Shown here piece after piece: positions 10,427 through 22,764 of a DNA stretch of 64,000 nt. The notes under the pieces are model-generated. The model had not been told where the DNA came from and ran no database searches. It saw only the letters and a list, made by a program, of their open reading frames with translations. The stretch spans positions 992,001 through 1,056,000 of the forward strand of contig NW_027480492.1 in NCBI RefSeq assembly GCF_051401765.1, read 5' to 3'. The stretch is from Calliopsis andreniformis (taxonomy: Eukaryota; Arthropoda; Insecta; Hymenoptera; Andrenidae). A program made the translations under genes and the position numbers. How positions within the stretch are numbered: the stretch's first letter is position 1; each line of letters opens with the position of its first letter.

Positions 10427-11216
10427 AATCAGTCTCCAATCCCAGTTCCTCAATTCACAATCCTCAATCCTTAAACCTCAATCTTGAATCCTCAATCCGC
10501 AGGCATCAAACTTCAATCCTCAATGCTCAATCCTCAATCCTCAGCCGTCAGTCCTCAATCCTCAACCCTCAATCCTCAATCCTCAATCTTCAATCCTCAA
10601 TACTCAATGTTCAATCCTCAATCCTCAATCCTCAATCCTCAATCCTCAAACCTCAATCCTCAACCCTCAGTCCTCATCCTCAATTCTCAATTCTCAATCC
10701 TCAAACCTCAATCCCCAATCCTCAACCTTCAATCCTCAATCCTCTATCCTAAGTCCTCAATCCTCAACCTTCAATCCTCAATACTCAATCTTCAATCTTC
10801 AATCCTCAATCCTCGATCCTCAATCCTCAATTCTCAATCCTCAATCCTCAATCTTCAATCCTTCATACTCAATCTTCAATCCTCAATCCTCAATCCTCAA
10901 TACTCAATCCTCAATCCTCAATCGTCAATCCTCAATCCTCAATCCTCTATCTTCAATCCTCAATCCTCAATTCTCAATGCTCAATACTCAATCTTCAATC
11001 CTTAATACTCAATCTTCAATCCTCAATCCTCAATCCTCAATCCTCAATCCTCAATCCTCAATCCTCAATCCTCAATCCTCAATCCTCAATCCTCAATCTT
11101 CAATCCTCAATCCCCAATCCTCAATCTTCAATCCTCAATCCTCAATCCTCAATCCTCAATCCTCAAATTTCAATTCTCAATCCTCAATCCCCAATCCTCA
11201 ATCTTCAATCCTCATT
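10427..11216 (+). repeat. 790-bp tandem duplication, copy 1
   Basis: Matches 11217-12060 with an offset of 790 bp at its start and 845 bp at its end. About 55 bp of the second copy, containing a CGTCCT hexamer context, is therefore absent here. Both copies also match 1395-2440. Confidence 0.78.
11017..11093 (+). repeat. Longest pure run seen: 11 canonical heptamers
   Basis: Eleven consecutive CAATCCT units without a change, bounded by CAATCTT on each side. Elsewhere pure runs are mostly two to eight units, so interruption by variant units is the normal state of the array. Confidence 0.75.
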
Positions 11217-12060
11217 AATCAATCTCCAATCCTAGTTCCTCAATTCACAATCCTCAATCCTTAAACCTCAATCTTGAATCCTCAATCCCCAGGCATCAAA
11301 CTTCAATCCTCAATGCTCAATCCTCAATCCTCAGCCGTCAGTCCTCAATCCTCAACCCTCAATCCTCAAACCTCAATCCTCAACCGTCAGTCCTCGTCCT
11401 CAATCCTCAACCCTCAATCCTCAATCCTCAATCTTCAATCCTCAATACTCAATGTTCAATCCTCAATCCTCAATCCTCAATCCTCAATCCTCAAACCTCA
11501 ATCCTCAACCCTCAGTCCTCATCCTCAATTCTCAATTCTCAATCCTCAAACCTCAATCCCCAATCCTCAACCTTCAATCCTCAATCCTCTATCCTAAGTC
11601 CTCAATCCTCAACCTTCAATCCTCAGTACTCAATCTTCAATCTTCAATCCTCAATCCTCAATCCTCAATCCTCAATTCTCAATCCTCAATCCTCAATCTT
11701 CAATCCTTCATACTCAATCTTCAATCCTCAATCCTCAATCCTCAATGCTCAATCCTCAATCCTCAATCGTCAATCCTCAATCCTCAATCCTCTATCTTCA
11801 ATCCTCAATCCTCAATTCTCAATGCTCAATACTCAATCTTCAATCCTTAATACTCAATCTTCAATCCTCAATCCTCAATCCTCAATCCTCAATCCTCAAT
11901 CTTCAATCCTCAATCCTCAATCCTCAATCCTCAATCCTCAATCTTCAATCCTCAATCCCCAATCCTCAATCTTCAATCCTCAATCCTCAATCCTCAATCC
12001 TCAATCCTCAAATCTCAATTCTCAATCCTCAATCCCCAATCCTCAATCTTCAATCCTCAT
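11217..12060 (+). repeat. 845-bp tandem duplication, copy 2
   Basis: Longer partner of 10427-11216. It sits within 11211-12256, the more faithful match to 1395-2440 (constant 9816-bp offset). The shorter copy upstream therefore looks like the derived, deleted one. Confidence 0.78.
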
Positions 12061-12253
12061 TAATCAATCTCCAATCCTAGATCCTGAAAACCCAATCCTC
12101 AATCCTTAATCCTCAACATTCAATCCTCAATCCCCAGTCCTCAATCTTCAATCCTCAATGCTCCATCCTCTATCCTCAATCCTCAGTCCTCAATCCTCAA
12201 CCTTCAATCCTCAATACTCAATCTTCAATCCTCAATCTTCAATACTCAATACT

Positions 12254-14139
12254 CAATCCCCAATCCTCAATGCTTAATCTTCAATCATCAATACTCAATC
12301 TTCAATCCTCAATCCTCAATCCTCAATCCTCAATTCTCCATCCTCAATATTCAACACACAACCCTCAACCATCAATCATCAATACTCAATCATCAATCCT
12401 CAATTCTCAATACTCAATAGAATATCCTGAAATCTCGTGGTTCAGTACTCAATCCACAACATTCAATAATCAAATCTCAATCCACTAACGTCAATTCTCA
12501 TCACACAAACCTGAACGCTCAGTCCTCAATGTTCAATCCTCAATCCTCAATCCTCAATCCCCAATACTCAATCCTCAATCCTCAATCCTCAATCCTAAAT
12601 GTTCAATCCGCAATACCCAATCCTCAATCGTCAATCCTCAATCCCTAATCCTCAATCTTCAATCCTCAACCCTTAATCCTCAATCCTCATTCCTCAATAC
12701 TCAATCCTCAATCTTCAATCCTCAATCCTCAATCCTCAATCCTCAATCCTCAATCTTCAATCGTCAGTACTCAATCTGCAATCTTCAATCCTCAATCCTC
12801 AATCCTCAATACTCATTCTTCAATCCTCAATCTTCAATCCTCAATCCTCAATAATCAATCTTCAATCATCAATACTCAATCTTCAATCCTCAATCCTCAA
12901 TCCTCAATCCTCCATGCTCAATATTCAACACACAACCCTCAACCGTCAATCCTCAATACTCAATCATCAATCCTCAATTCTCAATACTCAATAGAATATC
13001 CTGAAATCTCATGGTTCAATACTCAATCCACAACATTCAATAACCAAATCTCAATCCACAAACATCAATTCTCATCACACAAACCTGAACGCTCAGTCCT
13101 CAATGTTCAATCCTCAGTCCTCAATTCTCAATCTTCAATCCTCAATACTGAATCTTCAATCCTCAATCCTCAATCCTCAATCTTCAATCCTCAGTCCCCA
13201 ATCCTCAATCTTCTATCCTCAATCCTCAATCCTCAATCCTCAATCCTCAACCCTCAATCCTCAATCTTCAATCCTCAATACTCAATCTTCAATCCTCAAT
13301 CCTCAATCCTCAATACTCAACCATCAATCCTCAATTCTCAATACTCAATAGAATATCCTGAATTTTCAGGATTCAATACTCAAACCTCAACCCTCAACCA
13401 TCAGCCCTCATCCTCAATCCTCAATCCTCAACCCTCAATCCTCAATATTCAATCCTCAATACTCAATCTTCAATCCTCAATCCTCAATCCTCAACCCTCA
13501 ATCCTCAATCCTCAGTCATCAATCCACAATCTTCAATACTCAGTCGTCAATCTTCAGTCCTCAATCCTCAATCCCCAATCCTCGTTCCTCAAACCTCAAC
13601 CCTCAACCCTCAGTCGTCATACTCAATTCTCAATTCTCAATACTCAATCCTCAATCCTCAATCTTCAATCCTCAATAATCAATCTCCAATCCTAGTTCCT
13701 CAGTTCCCAATCCTCAATCCTTAAACCTCAATCTTGAATCCTCAATCCCCAGGCCTCAAACTTCAATCCTCAATGCTCAATCCTCAATCCTCAGACGTCA
13801 GTCCTCAATCCTCAATCCTCAATCCTCAAACCTAAATCCTCAACCGTCAGTCGTAGTCCTCAATCCTCAACTCTCAATCCTCAATCCTCAATCTTCAATC
13901 CTCAATACTCAATCTTCAATCCTCAATCCTCAATCCTCAATTCTCAATCTTCAATCCTCAATCCTCAATCTTCAATCCTCAATACTTAATCCTCAATCCT
14001 CAATCCTCAATCTTCAATCCTCAATCCTCAATCCTCAATTCTCAATCCTTAATCCTCAATCCTCAATCCTCAATCCCCAATCCTCATTCTTCAAACCTCA
14101 ATCCTCAACCCTCAGTACTCATCCTCAATTCTCAATTCT
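12254..14139 (+). repeat. 1886-bp higher-order repeat, copy 1
   Basis: Opens at CAATCCCCAATCC followed by CAATGCT and TAATCTT, and carries class A cassettes at 12415 and 12989 (574 bp apart) and class B at 13346. Sampled lines match the second copy almost base for base. One visible change is CAATCCTCAATTCTCCATCC here against CAATCCTCAATCCTCCATCC there. Confidence 0.88.
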
Positions 14140-15851
14140 CAATCCCCAATCCTCAATGCTTAATCTTCAATCATCAATACTCAATCTTCAATCCTCAATC
14201 CTCAATCCTCAATCCTCAATCCTCCATCCTCAATATTCAACACACAACCCTCAACCATCAATCCTCAATACTCAATCATCAATCCTCAGTTCTCAATACT
14301 CAATAGAATATCCTGAAATCTCGTGGTTCAGTACTCAATCCACAACATTCAATAATCAAATCTCAATCCACTAACGTCAATTCTCATCACACAAACCTGA
14401 ACGCTCAGTCCTCAATGATCAATCCTCAATCCTCAATCCTCAATCCCCAATACTCAATCCTCAATCCTCAATCCTCAATCCTAAATGTTCAATCCGCAAT
14501 ACCCAATCCTCAATCGTCAATCCTCAATCCCTAATCCTCAATCTTCAATCCTCAACCCTTAATCCTCAATCCTCATTCCTCAATACTCAATCCTCAATCT
14601 TCAATCCTCAATCCTCAATCCTCAATCCTCAATCCTCAATCTTCAATCGTCAGTACTCAATCTGCAATCTTCAATCCTCAATCCTCAATCCTCAATACTC
14701 ATTCTTCAATCCTCAATCTTCAATCCTCAATCCTCAATAATCAATCTTCAATCATCAATACTCAATCTTCAATCCTCAATCCTCAATCCTCAATCCTCCA
14801 TGCTCAATATTCAACACACAACCCTCAACCATCAATCCTCAATACTCAATCATCAATCCTCAATTCTCAATACTCAATAGAATATCCTGAAATCTCATGG
14901 TTCAATACTCAATCCACAACATTCAATAACCAAATCTCAATCCACAAACATCAATTCTCATCACACAAACCTGAACGCTCAGTCCTCAATGTTCAATCCT
15001 CAGTCCTCAATTCTCAATCTTCAATCCTCAATACTGAATCTTCAATCCTCAATCCTCAATCCTCAATCTTCAATCCTCAGTCCCCAATCCTCAATCTTCT
15101 ATCCTCAATCCTCAATCCTCAATCCTCAATCCTCAACCCTCAATCCTCAATCTTCAATCCTCAATACTCAATCTTCAATCCTCAATCCTCAATCCTCAAT
15201 ACTCAACCATCAATCCTCAATTCTCAATACTCAATAGAATATCCTGAATTTTCAGGATTCAATACTCAAACCTCAACCCTCAACCATCAGCCCTCATCCT
15301 CAATCCTCAATCCTCAACCCTCAATCCTCAATATTCAATCCTCAATACTCAATCTTCAATCCTCAATCCTCAATCCTCAACCCTCAATCCTCAATCCTCA
15401 GTCATCAATCCACAATCTTCAATACTCAGTCGTCAATCTTCAGTCCTCAATCCTCAATCCCCAATCCTCGTTCCTCAAACCTCAACCCTCAACCCTCAGT
15501 CGTCATACTCAATTCTCAATTCTCAATACTCAATCCTCAATCCTCAATCTTCAATCCTCAATAATCAATCTCCAATCCTAGTTCCTCAGTTCCCAATCCT
15601 CAATCCTTAAACCTCAATCTTGAATCCTCAATCCCCAGGCCTCAAACTTCAATCCTCAATGCTCAATCCTCAATCCTCAGACGTCAGTCCTCAATCCTCA
15701 ATCCTCAATCCTCAAACCTAAATCCTCAACCGTCAGTCGTAGTCCTCAATCCTCAACTCTCAATCCTCAATCCTCAATCTTCAATCCTCAATACTCAATC
15801 TTCAATCCTCAATCCTCAATCCTCAATTCTCAATCTTCAATCCTCAATCCT
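14140..15851 (+). repeat. 1886-bp higher-order repeat, copy 2 (partial, 1712 bp)
   Basis: Class A at 14301 and 14875 and class B at 15232 keep the 574- and 357-bp spacings of copy 1. Homology ends near 15851; beyond it the sequence becomes a relative of the 2.26-kb unit of region VI. Confidence 0.88.
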
Positions 15852-16640
15852 CAATCCTCAATCCTCAATACTCATTCTTCAATCCTCAACGCCCAATCCT
15901 CAATCTTCAATCCTCAATCCTCAATCCTCAATTCTCAATCCTCAATACTCAATCCTCAAACGTCAAGCCTCCATCCCCAATCCTCAATCTCCAATCGTCA
16001 ATCCTCAATCCTCAATCGTCAATCCTCAATCCTCAATGTTCAATCCTCAATACCCAATCCTCAATCTTCAATCCTCATTCCTCAATCCCCAATCCTCAAT
16101 CCTCAATCCTCATTCATCAATCCTCAATACCCAATCCTCAATCTGCAATCTTCAAATCTCTATCCACAAACATCAATCCTCATCACTCAACCCTGAACGC
16201 TCAGTCCTCAATGTTCAATCCTCAATCCTCAATTCTCAATCTTCAATCCTCAATACTGAATCTTCAATCCTCGATCCTCAATCCTCAATCCTCAATCCTC
16301 AATCCTCAGTAATCAATCCTCAATCTTCAATACTCCATCGTCAATCCTCAGTCCTCAATCCTCAATCCTCAATGCTGTTTCCTCAAACCTCCATCCTCAA
16401 CCCTCAGTCCTCATCCTCAACACTCGACCTTCAATCCTCAATCCTCAAGCCTCAATCCTCAATCCTCAATCTTCAATCCCCAGTACTCAATCTGCAATAT
16501 TCAATCCTCAATCCTCAATCCTCAATACTCATTCTTCAATCCTCAACACCCAATCCTCAATCCTCAATCCTCAATAATCAATCTCCAATCCTAGATCCGC
16601 AATCCCCAATCGTCAATCCTTAATCCTCAATCCTCAATCC
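14875..16640 (+). repeat. Isolated relative of the 2.26-kb unit
   Basis: Carries the landmark order of the region VI unit: class A at 14875, class B at 15232, half cassette at 16139, and the CTGTTTCCTCAAACCTCC word near 16375. The B-to-half-cassette distance is 907 bp, exactly as at 37549/38456. It matches 41709 onward at a constant offset of 26,834 bp, so it is a single, earlier or transferred copy of the unit amplified later. Confidence 0.8.
16139..16215 (+). repeat. Half cassette (C-like 5', A-like 3')
   Basis: Eleven heptamers matching units 7 to 17 of the A/C cassette, without the TAGAATATCC opening. It begins CAATCTG, CAATCTT, CAAATCT, CTATCCA as in class C and ends GAACGCT, CAGTCCT, CAATGTT as in class A. 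Five copies start at 16139, 31594, 38456, 40718 and 42973, one per 2.26-kb unit plus the isolated relative at 16 kb. The one at 40718 reads CAATCCA instead of CTATCCA. Confidence 0.8.
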
Positions 16641-16695
16641 CCAGTCCTCAATCTTCAATCCTCAATGCTCCATCCTCAATCCTCAATCCTCAATC

Positions 16696-17404
16696 CCCAA
16701 TACTCTATCCTCAATCGTCAGGCTTCAGTACTCAATACTCAATCTTCAATCCTCAATCCTAAATCCTCATTCCTCAATCCTCAATCCTCAATCCTCAATC
16801 CTCTATCCTCAATCATCAATCCTCAGTCTTCAATACTCAATCCTCAATCTTCAATCCTCAATACTCAATCCTCAATCCTCAATCCTCAATCCTAAATGTT
16901 CAATCCGCAATACCCAATCCTCAATCGTCAATCCTCAATCCCCAATCCTCAATCTTCAATCCTCAACCCTCAATCCTCAATCCTCAATCCTCAATACTCA
17001 ATCCTCAATCTTCAGTCCTCAATCCTCAATCCTCAATCCTCAATCCTCAATCTTCAATCCTCAGTACTCAATCTGCAATCTTCAATCCTCAATCCTCAAT
17101 CCTCAATACTCATTCTTCAATACTCAATACCCAATACTCAATCATCAATCCTCAATCCTCAATCCTCAATCCTCGATTCTCAATCCTCAATCCTCAATCC
17201 TCAGACCATAAACATCAATATTCAACCCTCGGTCCTCGTCCTCAATCCACAACCCTCAATCCTCAATCCTCAATCTTCAATCATCAATATTCAATATTCA
17301 ATCCTCAATCCTCAAAACTCAATCCTCAATCCTCAACCCTCAATCCTCAATCTTTAATCCTCAATCCTCAATACTCAATCCTCGATCCTAAATCTTCAAC
17401 CCTC
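16696..17404 (+). repeat. About 0.7-kb duplicated block, partner 19734-20436
   Basis: Variant order matches 19734-20436 at an offset of 3031 bp after a one-heptamer indel. It includes the words CTCTATCC, GTCAGGCTTCAGTAC, CCGCAATACCC and the CGGTCCTCGTCC hexamer context. Confidence 0.75.
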
Positions 17405-17440
17405 AATACTCAATCTTCAATCCTCAATCCTCAATCCTCA

Positions 17441-18235
17441 ATGCTCAATCCTCAACCCTCAATCCTCAATCCTCAATCTTCAATCCACAATACTCAATTT
17501 TCATCCTCAATCCTCAATCCTCAATCCTCATTCTTCAATCCTCAACACCCAATCCTCAATCTTCAATCCTCAATCCTCAATCCTCAATTCTCAACCCTCA
17601 ATCCTCAATCCTCAGACCTCAAACATCAATACTCAGCCCTCAGTCCTCGTCCTCGATCCATAACCCTCAATCCTCGATCCTCAATCTTCAATCATCAATA
17701 TTCAATCTTCAATCCTCAATCCTCAATACTCAATGTTCAATCCTCAATACGCAATCCTCAATCTTCAATCCTCAATCCTCAATCCTCAATCCTCAATCCT
17801 CAATCCTCAATCCTCAGTCCTCAAACCTCAATCCTTATTCCTCAATCCTGAATCCTCAATCTCCAGCCCTCAGTCCTCAACAATCAGTTGTCAGTCCTCA
17901 ATCCTCAGTAGAATATCCTCAATTCACAGGTTTCAATACTCAATACTCAACCTGCAATCTTCAAATCTCTATCCACAAACATCTATTCTCATCACTCATC
18001 CCTCAACACTCAGTCCCCAATCCACAATCTTCAATCCTCAATCCTCAATCCTCAATCCTCAATCCTTAATCTTCAATCCTCAATACTCAATCTTCAATCC
18101 TCAATCCTCAATCCTCGGTCCTCACTCCTCAATCCCCAATCCTCGTTCCTCAAACCTCAATCCTCAACCATCAGTCCTCATCCTCAATTCTCAATTCTTA
18201 ATCCTCAATCCTCAATCATCAATCCTCAATCCTCA
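17441..18235 (+). repeat. Block recurring 27.5 kb downstream (partner 44979-45778)
   Basis: Contains class C-prime at 17906 and matches 44979-45778 at an offset of 27,538-27,539 bp. The 1-bp change comes from a 6-bp unit here (CAATTTT then CATCCT near 17500) that is seven bases in the partner. Confidence 0.8.
17906..18024 (+). repeat. Class C-prime landmark cassette (reference copy)
   Basis: Seventeen-unit variant of class C starting CAGTAGA, ATATCCT, CAATTCA, CAGGTTT and ending CATCCCT, CAACACT, CAGTCCC, CAATCCA. Six copies start at 17906, 45445, 49729, 54651, 58763 and 63182. Each is preceded by CAGTTGT, CAGTCCT, CAATCCT. The last four mark the repeating unit of region VIII, and the 17906/45445 pair marks the 27.5-kb recurrence. 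Confidence 0.85.
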
Positions 18236-19954
18236 ATCCTCAATCCTCAATTCTCAATCCTTAATCCTCAATCCTCAATCCTCAATCCCCAATCAACATT
18301 CTTCAAACCTCAATCCTCAACCCTCAGTACTCATCCTCAATTCTCAATTCTCAATCACCAATCCTCAATCCTCAATCCTCAATCTTCAATCCCCAATACT
18401 CAATCTTCAATCCTCAATCCTCAAGCCTCAATCCTCAATCCTCAATCCTCAATCCTCAATCTTCAATCCTCAATACTTAATGCTCAATCCTCAATCCTCA
18501 ATCTTCAATCCTCAATCCTCAATCCTCAATTCTCAATCCTTAATCCTCAATCCTCAATCCTCAATCCCCAATCCTCATTCTTCAAACCTCAATCCTCAAC
18601 CCTCAGTACTCATCCTCAATTCTCAATTCTCAATCCCCAATCCTCAATGCTCAATCTTCAATCATCAATACTCAATCTTCAATCCTCAATCCTCAATCCT
18701 CAATCCTCAATCCTCCATCCTCAATATTCAACACACAACCCTCAAACATCAATCCTCAATACTCAATCATCAATCCTCAATTCTCAATACTCAATAGAAT
18801 ATCCTGAAATCTCGTGGTTCAGTACTCAATCCACAACATTCAATAATCAAATCTCAATCCACTAACGTCAATTCTCATCACACAAACCTGAACGCTCAGT
18901 CCTCAATGTTCAATCCTCAATCCTCAATCCTCAATCCCCAATACTCAATCCTCAATCCTCAATCCTCAATCCTAAATGTTCAATCCGCAATACCCAATCC
19001 TCAATCGTCAATCCTCAATCCCTAATCCTCAATCTTCAATCCTCAACCCTTAATCCTCAATCCTCAATCCTCAATACTCAATCCTCAATCTTCAATCCTC
19101 AATCCTCAATCCTCAATCCTCAATCCTCAATCTTCAATCGTCAGTACTCAATCTGCAATCTTCAATCCTCAATCCTCAATCCTCAATACTCATTCTTCAA
19201 TACTCAATACCCAATACTCAATCATCAATCCTCAATCCTCAATCCTCAATCCTCGATACTCAATGCTCAATCCTCAATCCTCAGACCATAAACATCAATA
19301 TTCAACCCTCGGTCCTCGTCCTCAATCCACAACCCTCAATCCTCAAACCTCAATCTTCAATCATCAATATTCAATATTCAATCCTCAATCCTCAAAACTC
19401 AATCCTCAATCCTCAATCCTCAATCCTCAATCTTTAATCCTCAATCCTCAATACTCAATCCTCGATCCTAAATCTTCAACCCTCAATCCTCAATCCTCAA
19501 TCCTCAATCCTCCATCCTCAATATTCAACACACAACCCTCAACCATCAATCCTCAATACTCAATCATCAATCCTCAATTCTCAATACTCAATAGAATATC
19601 CTGAAATCTCGTGGTTCAATACTCAATCCACAACATTCAATAATCAAATCTCAATCCACAAACATCAATTCTCATCACACAAACCTGAACGCTCAGTCCT
19701 CAATGTTCAATCCTCAATCCTCAATCCTTAATCCCCAATACTCTATCCTCAATCGTCAGGCTTCAGTACTCAATACTCAATCTTCAATCCTCTATCCTAA
19801 ATCCTCATTCCTCAATCCTCAATCCTCAATCCTCTATCCTCAATCATCAATCCTCAATCTTCAATACTCAATCCTCAATCTTCAATCCTCAATACTCAAT
19901 CCTCAATCCTCATTCCTCAATCCTAAATGTTCAATCCGCAATACCCAATCCTCA

Positions 19955-21359
19955 ATCGTCAATCCTCAATCCCCAATCCTCAATCTTCAATCCTCAACCC
20001 TCAATCCTCAATCCTCAATCCTCAATACTCAATCCTCAATCTTCAATCCTCAATCCTCAATCCTCAATCCTCAATCCTCAATCCTCAATCCTCAGTACTC
20101 AATCTGCAATCTTCAATCCTCAATCCTCAATCCTCAATACTCATTCTTCAATACTCAATACCCAATACTCAATCATCAATCCTCAATCCTCAATCCTCAA
20201 TCCTCGATTCTCAATCCTCAATCCTCAATCCTCAGACCATAAACATCAATATTCAACCCTCGGTCCTCGTCCTCAATCCACAACCCTCAATCCTCAATCC
20301 TCAATCTTCAATCATCAATATTCAATATTCAATCCTCAATCCTCAAAACTCAATCCTCAATCCTCAATCCTCAATCCTCAATCTTTAATCCTCAATCCTC
20401 AATACTCAATCCTCGATCCTAAATCTTCAACCCTCAATCCTCAATCCTCAATCCTCAATACTCAATCCTCAATCTTCAATCCTCAATCCTCAGTCCGCAA
20501 ACCTCAATTCTGAATCCTCAATCCTGCATCCTCAATCTTCAGCACTCAGTCTTCAACAATCAGTTGCCAATCCTCAATCCCCAATAGAATATCCTCAATT
20601 CACAGTTTTCAATACGCAATACTCAATCTGCAATCTTCAAATCTCTATCCACAAACATCAATTCTCATCACTCAACTCTCAACGCTCAGAACTCAATGTT
20701 CAATCCTCAATCCTCAATTCTCAATGTTCAATCCTCAATACTGAATCTTCAATCCTCAATCCACAATCCTCAATCCTCATTCCTCAATCATCAATCCTCA
20801 ATCCTCAGTAATCAATCCTCAATCTTCAATACTAAATCGTCAATCCTCAGTCCTCAACCCACAGTCCTCATCCTCAATCCTCAATCCTCAATCCTCAATC
20901 CTCAATCTTCAATCCTCAATAATCAATCTCCAATCCTAGATCCTCAATCCACAATCCTCAATCCCTAATCCTCAATCTTCAATCCTCAGTCCCCAGTCCT
21001 CAATCTTCAATCCTCAATGCTCCATCCTCTATCCTCAATCCTCAGTCCTCAATCCTCAATCCTCAATCCTCAATCCTCAACCTTCAATCCTCAATACTCA
21101 ATCTTCAACCCTCAATCCTCAATCCCCAATTCTCAATCCTCAATCCTCAATCCTCAATCCTCAATATTCAATCCTCAATCCTCAGTCTTCAATCCTCAAT
21201 ACTCAACCTTCAATCCTCAATCCTCAATCCTCAATCCCCAATACTCTATCCTCAATCGTCAGGCTTCAGTACTCAATACTCAATCTTCAATCCTCAATCC
21301 TAAATCCTCATTCCTCAATCCTCAATCCTCAATCCTCTATCCTCAATCATCAATCCTCA
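19955..21359 (+). repeat. 1405-bp tandem higher-order repeat, copy 1
   Basis: Tandem with 21360-22764. It contains class C at 20582, preceded by the copy-specific CAGTTGC unit that both members share. The period is not a multiple of seven (200 x 7 + 5), as expected from 6-bp units inside. Confidence 0.87.
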
Positions 21360-22764
21360 ATCCTCAATCCTCAATCCCCAATCCTCAATCTTCAATCCTC
21401 AACCCTCAATCCTCAATCCTCAATCCTCAATACTCAATCCTCAATCTTCAATCCTCAATCCTCAATCCTCAATCCTCAATCCTCAATCCTCAATCCTCAG
21501 TACTCAATCTGCAATCTTCAATCCTCAATCCTCAATCCTCAATACTCATTCTTCAATACTCAATACCCAATACTCAATCATCAATCCTCAATCCTCAATC
21601 CTCAATCCTCGATTCTCAATCCTCAATCCTCAATCCTCAGACCATAAACATCAATATTCAACCCTCGGTCCTCGTCCTCAATCCACAACCCTCAATCCTC
21701 AATCCTCAATCTTCAATCATCAGTATTCAATATTCAATCCTCAATCCTCAAAACTCAATCCTCAATCCTCAATCCTCAATCCTCAATCTTTAATCCTCAA
21801 TCCTCAATACTCAATCCTCGATCCTAAATCTTCAACCCTCAATCCTCAATCCTCAATCCTCAATACTCAATCCTCAATCTTCAATCCTCAATCCTCAGTC
21901 CGCAAACCTCAATTCTGAATCCTCAATCCTGCATCCTCAATCTTCAGCACTCAGTCTTCAACAATCAGTTGCCAATCCTCAATCCCCAATAGAATATCCT
22001 CAATTCACAGTTTTCAATACGCAATACTCAATCTGCAATCTTCAAATCTCTATCCACAAACATCAATTCTCATCACTCAACTCTCAACGCTCAGAACTCA
22101 ATGTTCAATCCTCAATCCTCAATTCTCAATGTTCAATCCTCAATACTGAATCTTCAATCCTCAATCCACAATCCTCAATCCTCATTCCTCAATCATCAAT
22201 CCTCAATCCTCAGTAATCAATCCTCAATCTTCAATACTAAATCGTCAATCCTCAGTCCTCAACCCACAGTCCTCATCCTCAATCCTCAATCCTCAATCCT
22301 CAATCCTCAATCTTCAATCCTCAATAATCAATCTCCAATCCTAGATCCTCAATCCACAATCCTCAATCCCTAATCCTCAATCTTCAATCCTCAGTCCCCA
22401 GTCCTCAATCTTCAATCCTCAATGCTCCATCCTCTATCCTCAATCCTCAGTCCTCAATCCTCAATCCTCAATCCTCAATCCTCAACCTTCAATCCTCAAT
22501 ACTCAATCTTCAACCCTCAATCCTCAATCCCCAATTCTCAATCCTCAATCCTCAATCCTCAATCCTCAATATTCAATCCTCAATCCTCAGTCTTCAATCC
22601 TCAATACTCAACCTTCAATCCTCAATCCTCAATCCTCAATCCCCAATACTCTATCCTCAATCGTCAGGCTTCCGTACTCAATACTCAATCTTCAATCCTC
22701 AATCCTAAATCCTCATTCCTCAATCCTCAATCCTCAATCCTCTATCCTCAATCATCAATCCTCA
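21360..22764 (+). repeat. 1405-bp tandem higher-order repeat, copy 2
   Basis: Contains class C at 21987. Near its end the GTCAGGCTTC word continues with CGTACTC where other copies have AGTACTC. Beyond 22764 the sequence follows the 2940-bp unit, so the 1405- and 2940-bp repeats overlap. Confidence 0.87.

Larger units (their letters stand above)
1..12253 (+). repeat. Region I: mosaic heptamer array with dispersed duplications
   Basis: This stretch holds no gene. It is a patchwork of segments that recur at several offsets rather than one clean tandem period. It contains landmark cassettes of class A (637, 3529, 7679), class B (1070, 3962, 8112, 8803) and class C (3011, 5205, a truncated one at 6392). 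Here class B follows class A at a fixed 433 bp in all three A-B pairs (637/1070, 3529/3962, 7679/8112). The copies look more divergent from each other than those right of 20 kb, which suggests an older part of the array; that age reading is inference. Confidence 0.8.

Noticed and set aside
9440..10474. 344-codon frame nested with a 317-codon frame at 9475-10428
   Set aside because: Two long overlapping frames on the same strand with interchangeable heptapeptide content show that openness is a property of the DNA unit, not of coding selection.
17733..18797. 354-codon forward open reading frame containing a less repetitive stretch (ISSPQSSTISCQSSILSRISSIHRF region, split here for length)
   Set aside because: The unusual residues come from translating the class C-prime cassette in one frame. 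The same cassette is read differently in overlapping frames, and copies at 45272, 49556, 58590 and 63009 end at different points. There is no sign of codon-level conservation.
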